NCBI GenBank assembly: GCA_026393735.1
Contig: JAPKZP010000362.1
Location: forward strand, 1 to 8,541
DNA from: Acidobacteriota bacterium
Lineage (GTDB): Bacteria > Acidobacteriota > Vicinamibacteria > Vicinamibacterales > JAKQTR01
DNA length: 8,541 nt
Direction: 5' to 3'
The notes beneath the pieces were generated by a model. It searched no databases and was not told the origin of the DNA. It worked only from the letters and a program-made list of their open reading frames with translations. Positions 1 through 6,143 of this stretch are shown here, piece by piece; within the stretch, counting starts at the first letter, position 1, and each line of letters begins with the position of its first letter. The translations under genes and the position numbers were made by a program.

Positions 1-1954
1 ACGACGCCGCCCGCGGCAGCGAGTTGACTGCAGGGTTGTACCTCGCGTAGCTGGCGTAGATCGTATCCTGCCCGTTGTAGGCCCACGTGGCGCCGAGCCG
101 GGGCTGGAACATCCTGGAGAACGGGATTGTGTACATCGAGTACTTCGTGCCCGGCGATAACGTGTACCCCGACAGCGTCGAAGAGTCGTTCTTCAGCCCC
201 TGGCCGTACAGCTCGTCCCGGCTCATCACCGCGCCGACGTTGAAGGCCCAGTTCTTCCACGTCATCGTGTCGTTCACTTCGAGGTTCACCGACTGGAACT
301 CGCCGCGGATCCCGAGCCTCGATCCCGTCGACCGCATCAGGTACTCCGCGTAGTAGTACGCCGGCTGCCCGGGCAGGCCGATGCTGGCCGAGCGGCCGCC
401 AGGCACGTTGAACACGCCCCAGCCGTTCGACGCGCGATTCAGGTCTTCGGCGTCCTTGGACCACTGGAAGCCCGCGTGCAGGTCGTGGCGGAACGTGGTC
501 CCGAGCGTGATGTTGTAGGCAAACTGAGCCGCATCGCGGAAGAAATCGTCCGCATCGGTCAACGTCGCGGCATAGCCGACGGTGCCGCCGCCGGTCTTCA
601 CGCCGTTCAGCGTGTAGCCGTAGCGGTTAATCAGCGGCTGGATGAACGCGTTGAACGCATCCTGTCCGGCCACGGGCGTTGGCACATTGAACGCGCCCAG
701 GATATCGAGGGCGTTCAGGTCCAGCTTGGTGCCGTTGGCGAGGGTCGGGACCGCCGATGATGTGTTGTCGGCTCGGCTCTGCGTCGGGTTCTCGAAGTGC
801 GTGTACTTGAACGACGCGAAGCTCTTCGAGTTGAGCACCCACGAGGCGTCGAGGGTTCCGATCTTGTTCCACGACTCGCTGCCGGAGCCGGCCGTCGAGG
901 CCGTCGATGACCCGAAACTGGACCCTGTCGAGAGCGTATGGGACTGCCGCCAGCTTCCATTGATCAGAATGGAACTGGTCGGCGTGTAGGTGACCTTCGC
1001 GAATCCCTCGTTCCGGGTGCTGTTGTACTTGGGCAGATCACCGTACAGGTTGGCGCGGTTCACCCGGTCGTACTCGGGACGATAGTACGAGCCATAGACA
1101 TAGAGCTTGTTCTTGAGAATCGGCCCGCCGCCGTTTGCGGTCAGCCACACGCCGTTCTTGGAGTACTTCGACAGGCTCCCGCTCGTCAGATCCGCCGCCA
1201 TCGCGTCGCTCTGGAACTGGTAGCTGAACATGCCCTGGAACCGGTTCGTGCCGGAGCGGCTGACCGAATCCACGGTGAACCCGCCGGACCGGTCGAAGTC
1301 CACGGCCTTCGCACCCCCCTTGATCGTGGTCATCTGCGCGATGTCGTGGGACGCCGGCTCAGCCGACAGCGTGCCGTAGAGGGGCATCGTGACGTTGACG
1401 CCGTCGAACTTGTAAATGTTGTCCTGGCCACTGCCGCCCGCGCTGGGGCCGCGCGTGCCGTCGGGCGTGTACATGACCCCGGGGATCAGCTTGATGAGAT
1501 CGCGGTACTCCTGGCCGACCGGCAGATTCTGGATCGTATCTGACGAGACCCCGCTCTTCAGCGCCGTGGAGTCCTTTTCGATGGCGGGGACGATGGCCGC
1601 GGTGACCGTGACCGTCTCGCTGACACCCTGGACCGACATCTTCACGTCAACGGTCGTGTCCTGGCCAAGCTGGACCTGGACCTGCCGCGACACCGTGGCC
1701 ATGCCGGCCAGCACGAAATCGACGGTGTACGTGCCAGGCGGCAGCGCAGGCATCCGGTACTCGCCTGCACCTCCGGTGGTCGTGACGCGCGGCGTCGGCA
1801 GCACATTCGCGCGCGCCTCGACCGTCACGCCGGGGAGCACCAGGCCGCCCGAGTCGACCACCTTGCCGATGATTGTTCCGGTCTGCTGCGCAGCTGCCAG
1901 GCCCGGCAGCAGCACGACACACAACGCCAGTACGACGCCGACTTTCAATCGCAT
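1..1954 (-). CDS. TonB-dependent receptor, Oar-like, with carboxypeptidase-regulatory-like N-terminal domain (3' end cut by window edge)
   Basis: Outer-membrane beta-barrel receptor, probably for TonB-energised uptake of a large substrate; the substrate cannot be told from sequence. The minus frame is open from the ATG at 1954 to the window edge (651 codons, no stop), so the C-terminal part of the barrel is missing. A GGAGG box 4 nt upstream (1959-1963) fixes the start. Residues 1-22 are a signal peptide (MRLK, hydrophobic core, GLAAAQQ cleavage region). Residues about 24-108 form a carboxypeptidase-regulatory-like Ig fold (IGKVVDSGGLVLPGVTV, then GEYRMPALPPGTYTV). SETVTVTA follows at 112-119, then a plug domain (about 130-235, with NLPVGQEYRDLIKLIPGV and SRSGTNRFQG). 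The rest alternates aromatic-rich strands and loops, as in a barrel. This order is typical of Oar/CarboxypepD_reg-TonB receptors, which are abundant in Acidobacteriota and Bacteroidota. No TonB box was recognised. It lies 105 bp behind clpB, beyond a hairpin, so it is probably transcribed separately. Confidence 0.93.
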   Translation of the reverse strand, partial: MRLKVGVVLALCVVLLPGLAAAQQTGTIIGKVVDSGGLVLPGVTVEARANVLPTPRVTTTGGAGEYRMPALPPGTYTVDFVLAGMATVSRQVQVQLGQDTTVDVKMSVQGVSETVTVTAAIVPAIEKDSTALKSGVSSDTIQNLPVGQEYRDLIKLIPGVMYTPDGTRGPSAGGSGQDNIYKFDGVNVTMPLYGTLSAEPASHDIAQMTTIKGGAKAVDFDRSGGFTVDSVSRSGTNRFQGMFSYQFQSDAMAADLTSGSLSKYSKNGVWLTANGGGPILKNKLYVYGSYYRPEYDRVNRANLYGDLPKYNSTRNEGFAKVTYTPTSSILINGSWRQSHTLSTGSSFGSSTASTAGSGSESWNKIGTLDASWVLNSKSFASFKYTHFENPTQSRADNTSSAVPTLANGTKLDLNALDILGAFNVPTPVAGQDAFNAFIQPLINRYGYTLNGVKTGGGTVGYAATLTDADDFFRDAAQFAYNITLGTTFRHDLHAGFQWSKDAEDLNRASNGWGVFNVPGGRSASIGLPGQPAYYYAEYLMRSTGSRLGIRGEFQSVNLEVNDTMTWKNWAFNVGAVMSRDELYGQGLKNDSSTLSGYTLSPGTKYSMYTIPFSRMFQPRLGATWAYNGQDTIYASYARYNPAVNSLPRAAS

Positions 1955-2041
1955 GAAACCTCCGCTCGAACCAGATCACGAGGTCCGCCCCGCTGGGACG
2001 GGTCTCACACCGAAACTAGGGGGAAGCCGTTGAAATCCTGT

Positions 2042-2059
2042 CGCGTCGACGGGGACGCG
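2042..2059 (-). terminator. GC-rich hairpin directly after clpB (terminator-like)
   Basis: A perfect 6-bp inverted repeat, CGCGTC-N6-GACGCG, begins at the base after the clpB TGA (2060-2062). It could fold at the 3' end of the hspR-cbpA-clpB transcript. No run of U follows it, so it is not a classical intrinsic terminator. It may slow polymerase or stabilise the mRNA end. Its position just after the stop is the main argument for it. Confidence 0.35.
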
Positions 2060-4678
2060 TCAACGCGGTGCGGCCGGCGAGCCGCCCTTCACGAACGCCA
2101 GGTCGTCGCCGGCAGCCTCGACACGGATGGTGTCCCCGTCACTGAAAGCGCCCTGGAGAATCTCGAGGGCCAGCGGGTCCAGCAGCTTGCGCTGGATCGT
2201 GCGCTTCAGCGGCCGCGCGCCGTAGACGGGGTCGTACCCTTCGTCCAGCAGCAGGTTCTTCGCCTTCTCCGTCAGTTCGAGCTGCAGCTTCCGGCTCTCG
2301 AGGCGGCGCAGCAGGCCCCGGAGCTGGATGTCGACGATCTGCTTGAGGTGCTCGCGGCCGAGCGAGTGGAAGACGATGGTCTCGTCCACGCGATTCAGGA
2401 ACTCCGGGCGGAAATGAGCGCGCAGGGCGTCCATGATCTGCCGCCGCGTGCCCTCGTCGACCGCCTCGCCAGGGCGACCGGGGCGCTCCGCGAGGTACTG
2501 GCTGCCGAGGTTCGACGTCATGACGACCACGGTGTTCTTGAAGTCCACGGTGCGGCCTTTGCCGTCGGTCAGCCGGCCGTCGTCGAGCAGTTGCAGCAGG
2601 ACGTTCAAGACGTCGGCGTGGGCCTTCTCGATTTCGTCGAGCAAGACCACCGCATACGGACGCCGGCGTACGGCCTCGGTCAGCTGGCCCGCTTCGTCAT
2701 AGCCCACGTATCCAGGCGGCGCGCCGATCATCCGCGACACCGTGTGCTTTTCCTGGTACTCCGACATGTCGATCCGGATGAGCGCCTGTTCGTCATCGAA
2801 CAGGAACTCGGCCAGCGCGCGCGCGAGTTCGGTCTTGCCCACGCCGGTCGGGCCGAGGAACAGGAAGCTGCCCAACGGACGCTTGGGGTCCTGCAGTCCC
2901 GCCCGGGCCCGGCGGATCGCATTGGCGACGGCCGCGATGGCATCGTCCTGGCCAACCACCCGCAGGTGCAGGCGTTCCTCCATCTTGACGAGCTTCTGGA
3001 TTTCGCCTTCCATCAGCCGGCTTACCGGAACGCCCGTCCACTTGCTGACGACCTCGGCGATGTCTTCCTCGTCGACCTCTTCCTTCAGCATCCTGGTGTC
3101 GTGCTGCAGGTCGGCCAGCCGCTGGGCGGCCTGCGCAATCCGCCGCTCGGTCTCGGGCATGCGACCGTACTGCAGCTCCGAGGCTGTCGCGAAGTCCCCC
3201 GCACGCTGGGCCCGCTCAATCTCGTGCCGCAGCCGCTCCTGTTCCTGCTTCTGGGTGCGCGCCTCCTGGATGACCGCCTTCTCCTGCTGCCAGTGGGCGC
3301 GCAGCCGGTCGCGGTCCTCCTTGAGGTCCGCCAGTTCGCGGTCGAGCCGCGACAGCCGGTCGAGCGAGGCCGCGTCGGTTTCCTTGCGGAGAGCCTGCCC
3401 CTCGATTTCGAGCTGCATGATGCGGCGTTCGACTTCGTCCAGTGCCGCGGGCATGGAGTCGATCTCCATCCGGAGTTTGGAGGCCGCTTCGTCCACCAGG
3501 TCGATCGCCTTGTCCGGCAGGAACCGGTCCGCGATGTACCGCTGGGAGAGCACGGCGGCCGCGACGAGCGCGGTATCTTTCAGCCGCACGCCGTGGTGGA
3601 TCTCGTACCGCTCGCGGAGACCGCGCAGGATGCTGATCGTGTCCTCGACCGTGGGCTGGTTGACCATCACCGGCTGAAAGCGCCGTTCGAGGGCCGCGTC
3701 CTTCTCGATGTGCTTCCTGTACTCGTCCAGCGTGGTGGCGCCGATCGTATGCAACTCGCCCCGGGCGAGCATCGGCTTGAGCATGTTCGATGCGTCGATC
3801 GAGCCTTCGGCCGCACCTGCGCCGACCACCGTATGCAGTTCGTCGATGAAGAGCACGACCTGCCCGTCGGCGTCGGTGATCTCCTTCAGGACCGCCTTCA
3901 GCCGTTCCTCGAACTCACCGCGATACTTCGCGCCCGCAACGAGCGCGCCCATGTCCAGGCCGACGATGCGCTTGTGCTTCAAGCCCTCCGGAACGTCGCC
4001 CCGCACGATGCGCTGGGCAAGCCCTTCGACGATGGCGGTCTTGCCCACGCCGGGCTCACCGATCAGCACGGGGTTGTTCTTCGTGCGGCGCGAGAGCACC
4101 TGGATGACACGGCGGATCTCTTCGTCGCGGCCAATGACGGGGTCCAGTTTGCCCTTGCGCGCGAGGTCCGTGAGGTCGCGGCCGTAGCGCTCGAGCGCCT
4201 GGTACTTGCCCTCCGGATTCTGGTCGGTGACGCGCTGCGAGCCACGGATCGCCTGCAGCGCCTCGAGAATACGGTCCTTCGTCACGCCGCGGCCCTGGAG
4301 CAGGCGCCCTGAGGCCGACCGGCCCGGCTCAGCCGCCAGCGCCAGCAGCAGGTGCTCCGTGCTGACGAATTCGTCCTTCATCTGCGCGGCTTCAGCCTGG
4401 GCTGCAGCGAGCACGCGGCTCGTCCGGGCAGACGCGGCCGGCGTCGCGCCGCCTTGCGTCTGCGGCAGGCTGGCCAGCGCCGATTGGACAGCCGTGACGA
4501 CCTCGCGGGGATCCGACCCCACCTTGCGCAGCACCTCCGGGGCGATGCCGTCCGCCTGGCTGACGAGGGCGGCCAGCAGGTGCTCGGGCTCAACCTGGGG
4601 ATGGCCGGACTCTTCCGCCAGGTGCTGCGAGGCGACAATCGCCTCCTGGGCCTTCTCGGTGAATCGGTTCAGCGTCAT
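2060..4678 (-). CDS. clpB: ClpB, AAA+ protein disaggregase
   Basis: Hexameric cytoplasmic ATPase that works with DnaK/DnaJ to pull proteins out of heat-induced aggregates. The protein is 872 residues, the usual ClpB length. The paired Clp_N repeats lie at about 1-145 (MTLNRFTEKAQEAI, PEHLLAAL, STEHLLLAL). NBD1 has Walker A GEPGVGKT (207-214), pore loop KYRG (251-254) and Walker B VVLFIDELH (274-282). A charged coiled-coil M-domain spans about 405-525, which separates ClpB from ClpA and ClpX. NBD2 has Walker A GPTGVGKT (609-616), pore loop GYVGY (656-660), Walker B VVLLDEIEKA (677-686), sensor 1 TSN (721-723) and sensor 2 GARPLKR (820-826). All key residues look intact. The ATG at 4678 is chosen because homology begins at MTLNRF; the frame is open further upstream but that part overlaps cbpA and is not ClpB-like. 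The gap to cbpA is 16 nt without a clear Shine-Dalgarno, which suggests translational coupling. It is expected to be under HspR control. Confidence 0.98.
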   Translation of the reverse strand: MTLNRFTEKAQEAIVASQHLAEESGHPQVEPEHLLAALVSQADGIAPEVLRKVGSDPREVVTAVQSALASLPQTQGGATPAASARTSRVLAAAQAEAAQMKDEFVSTEHLLLALAAEPGRSASGRLLQGRGVTKDRILEALQAIRGSQRVTDQNPEGKYQALERYGRDLTDLARKGKLDPVIGRDEEIRRVIQVLSRRTKNNPVLIGEPGVGKTAIVEGLAQRIVRGDVPEGLKHKRIVGLDMGALVAGAKYRGEFEERLKAVLKEITDADGQVVLFIDELHTVVGAGAAEGSIDASNMLKPMLARGELHTIGATTLDEYRKHIEKDAALERRFQPVMVNQPTVEDTISILRGLRERYEIHHGVRLKDTALVAAAVLSQRYIADRFLPDKAIDLVDEAASKLRMEIDSMPAALDEVERRIMQLEIEGQALRKETDAASLDRLSRLDRELADLKEDRDRLRAHWQQEKAVIQEARTQKQEQERLRHEIERAQRAGDFATASELQYGRMPETERRIAQAAQRLADLQHDTRMLKEEVDEEDIAEVVSKWTGVPVSRLMEGEIQKLVKMEERLHLRVVGQDDAIAAVANAIRRARAGLQDPKRPLGSFLFLGPTGVGKTELARALAEFLFDDEQALIRIDMSEYQEKHTVSRMIGAPPGYVGYDEAGQLTEAVRRRPYAVVLLDEIEKAHADVLNVLLQLLDDGRLTDGKGRTVDFKNTVVVMTSNLGSQYLAERPGRPGEAVDEGTRRQIMDALRAHFRPEFLNRVDETIVFHSLGREHLKQIVDIQLRGLLRRLESRKLQLELTEKAKNLLLDEGYDPVYGARPLKRTIQRKLLDPLALEILQGAFSDGDTIRVEAAGDDLAFVKGGSPAAPR

Positions 4679-4694
4679 ATGCGTTCGCGCTCGA

Positions 4695-5669
4695 CTAGGT
4701 CGCGTGGTCCTCCAGTTGTGCGAGAGCTTCGTAGAGCTTGCGCTGTTCGGGGGTGAGGGAACGGGGCAGCAGCACGTCGACCGTCGCGTAGAGATCGCCA
4801 CGGTCGTCGGGCTTACCGACCGCCGGCATGCCGTGACCCTTCAGGCGCAGCACCTGGCCATTCTGCGTCGCTGGCGGAACCTTCAGCCGCAAGGTCCGGC
4901 CTTCTACGGTCGGCACGGTGGTCTCGCCGCCGAGCACGGCCGTCGTCACGGGAACGGGCGCGTGGACGTACAGGTCGCGATCCCGGCGTTCGAACCGGGG
5001 ATGCGGCTGAATGTGGACCCGCAGGTACAGGTCGCCCGCCGACGCGCCGCCCGTTCCGTGCTCGCCTTCGCCCGAGGCCCGGACGCGGGAGCCGTCGTTC
5101 ACGCCGGCCGGGATCCGGACATCGACGCTGCGTGTGTGACCGTCGTGCTTGATGGCGAGCCGTCGCGTGGCGCCGTGGAACGCTTCCTCGAGCGTCAACT
5201 CGAGGCCGTGCTCGATGTCGCGGCCGCGACGGGCGCGTGCGCCGCGCGGCGGGCGGCCGCCCCGGGACGGGCCTTCCGGGCCGGCGCCGCCGAAGAACGC
5301 GTGGAAGAAGTCCGAGAAGGGGTCCTGATCGCCGAAAATGCGGCGCATCTCGTCCTCGGACATCGTCCGGAAACCACCCTCGCCGCCGACATTGACGTTC
5401 CAGCCGCCACCCCCGCCAGGGGCGTGAGGGCCGGCCTGCTCGTACTGGCGCCAGTTCGCACCGAGTTCGTCGTACTTCCGGCGTTTGTCGGCATCGCCCA
5501 GGACTTCGTAGGCTTCGTTGATGGACTTGAAGCGGGTCTCCGACGCATGGTCGCCCGGGTTGACGTCGGGGTGGAACTTGCGCGCCAGCTTCCGGTACGC
5601 CTGCTTGATCTCTTTCTCCGTGGCCGTCTTGGCCACCCCGAGCGTTGCGTAGTAGTCCTTGAATTCCAC
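4695..5669 (-). CDS. cbpA: DnaJ-family co-chaperone, class B (CbpA type, no zinc finger)
   Basis: Co-chaperone that delivers unfolded substrates to DnaK and stimulates its ATPase. The protein has 324 residues. The J domain occupies 1-70, with DYYATLGV at 5-12, the HPD motif at 33-35, and INEAYEVLGD then RRKYDELG. A Gly/Phe-rich linker follows at about 80-150 (PGGGGGW, FFHAFFGG), then two C-terminal substrate-binding domains (about 151-235 and 236-305, with LTLEEAFHGATRRL, VRIPAGVNDGSRVR and LRLKGHGMP). There are no CxxCxGxG zinc-finger repeats, so this is class B (CbpA/DjlA-like length) and not canonical DnaJ. The start is GTG at 5669, supported by GGGAG at 5675-5679 five nt upstream and by the family N-terminus MEFKDYY. 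It sits 13 nt after hspR and 16 nt before clpB. The name dnaJ is often used for this gene in hspR operons. Binding to curved DNA, shown for E. coli CbpA, is not implied here. Confidence 0.95.
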   Translation of the reverse strand: MEFKDYYATLGVAKTATEKEIKQAYRKLARKFHPDVNPGDHASETRFKSINEAYEVLGDADKRRKYDELGANWRQYEQAGPHAPGGGGGWNVNVGGEGGFRTMSEDEMRRIFGDQDPFSDFFHAFFGGAGPEGPSRGGRPPRGARARRGRDIEHGLELTLEEAFHGATRRLAIKHDGHTRSVDVRIPAGVNDGSRVRASGEGEHGTGGASAGDLYLRVHIQPHPRFERRDRDLYVHAPVPVTTAVLGGETTVPTVEGRTLRLKVPPATQNGQVLRLKGHGMPAVGKPDDRGDLYATVDVLLPRSLTPEQRKLYEALAQLEDHAT

Positions 5670-5682
5670 GTCCGCTCCCGGG

Positions 5683-6027
5683 CTAGAGCCCCAACATCTC
5701 CAGCAGGACTTCCATCTCGCGCACCAGCCGACGCCTTCCGCCCTGGCGCCCCAGCATGTCCTGCTCGACCATCGGCCGCATCCGCCGGACGACGTCGGCG
5801 ACGTCGAGGAGCCGCTGCACGCCGGCCAGGTTGATCCCGAGCTCGTCCACCAGGTGCTTGATCAGGCGGAGCCGCTCGATCTCGCCGCGCGAGTACACGC
5901 GGACGCTGCCAATCGTCCGGGTGGGCTGCACGAGTCCCAGGCGCTCGTACTTCCGGAGCGTCTGGGGATGCATGCCCAGTTCCCGGGCCGCCATGCTGAT
6001 GAAGTACAGGTCGTCGCGTTCGGTCAT
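5683..6027 (-). CDS. hspR: HspR, MerR-family heat-shock repressor
   Basis: DNA-binding repressor of chaperone genes. In actinomycetes HspR binds HAIR operators and uses DnaK as co-repressor. The protein has 114 residues. The MerR helix-turn-helix is at about 8-30 (YFISMAARELGMHPQTLRKYERLGL), the wing at about 36-53 (TRTIGSVRVYSRGEIERL), and then the HspR-typical helix with DELGINLAGVQRLLDV (61-76). A C-terminal dimerisation coiled coil ends in VLLEMLGL. No Cys metal-site cluster is present, unlike metal-sensing MerR proteins. Two starts are possible: ATG at 6027 (MTERDDLYF, preferred) or GTG at 6039, which adds four residues. Neither has a clear Shine-Dalgarno. The position as first gene ahead of cbpA and clpB, and the palindromes over its promoter, support HspR and autoregulation. 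Confidence 0.93.
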   Translation of the reverse strand: MTERDDLYFISMAARELGMHPQTLRKYERLGLVQPTRTIGSVRVYSRGEIERLRLIKHLVDELGINLAGVQRLLDVADVVRRMRPMVEQDMLGRQGGRRRLVREMEVLLEMLGL

Positions 6028-6056
6028 GGGCGTCAGCACAAGGCTGCTATGACCTG

Positions 6057-6085
6057 AATATAGATCTTGATACGAATCGTGTCAA
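6057..6085 (-). promoter_or_regulatory. Sigma70-type promoter of the hspR-cbpA-clpB operon
   Basis: Reading the minus strand, a perfect -35 hexamer TTGACA (6080-6085) is followed by a 17-bp spacer and the -10 hexamer TATATT (6057-6062; 5 of 6 to consensus). The predicted start of transcription is near 6050, giving a leader of about 23 nt to the hspR ATG. This short AT-rich patch stands out in GC-rich DNA. Housekeeping promoter elements fit control by a repressor rather than by a heat-shock sigma factor. Confidence 0.82.
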
Positions 6086-6099
6086 TACCCTGACACGAA
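6066..6099. promoter_or_regulatory. HspR operator candidate (HAIR-like), three half-sites over the promoter
   Basis: Three copies of a TTGAYACGA-like half-site are present: TTGATACGA (6067-6075, plus strand), TTGACACGA (6077-6085, minus strand) and CTGACACGA (6090-6098, plus strand). The first two form a near-perfect palindrome with one central base and one mismatch. The last two form a perfect 8-bp inverted repeat, TCGTGTCA-N6-TGACACGA (6077-6098). The first pair can also be written CTTGATA-N7-TGTCAAT (6066-6086). It shares CTTGA, TCAA and the 7-bp spacing with the HAIR consensus CTTGAGT-N7-ACTCAAG. The middle half-site contains the -35 box, so bound HspR would block RNA polymerase. The assignment to HspR is inference; the palindromes are seen directly. 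Confidence 0.72.
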
Positions 6100-6110
6100 C
6101 CGTAGCGCGC

Positions 6111-6143
6111 GCCGCCTGGCGGGCGGACGGCCAGGGACGCGGC
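6111..6143 (-). terminator. Hairpin directly after the DedA-synthase fusion gene (terminator-like)
   Basis: The arms CCTGGC (6115-6120) and GCCAGG (6130-6135) pair across a 9-nt loop. Outer arms GCCG (6111-6114) and CGGC (6140-6143) can extend the stem with a bulge. The structure starts at the base after the TAA at 6144-6146 and lies upstream of the hspR promoter. No U-tract follows. It probably marks a boundary between transcription units, but in GC-rich DNA such a stem could be chance. Confidence 0.3.

Noticed and set aside
938..2033. Plus-strand open frames of about 200 codons opposite the TonB-dependent receptor
   Set aside because: The minus strand here has a signal peptide, regulatory-like domain and plug motifs in a continuous frame. 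The plus-strand frames are shadows.
2030..4312. 760-codon open frame on the plus strand
   Set aside because: It lies almost wholly antisense to clpB, whose motifs are certain. Its translation is low in complexity (rich in Leu, Val, Gln, Arg, His) with no recognisable domain, as expected for the complement of GC-rich coding sequence.
4679..4801. Upstream extension of clpB by 41 residues
   Set aside because: The extension (beginning MAISTRRSTCC) overlaps the end of cbpA in another frame and does not resemble any ClpB N-terminus, while MTLNRFTEKAQEA at 4678 is the family start.
4206..5834. 542-codon open frame on the plus strand
   Set aside because: It runs antisense across three well-supported genes (clpB, cbpA, hspR) and their junctions, with no family resemblance.
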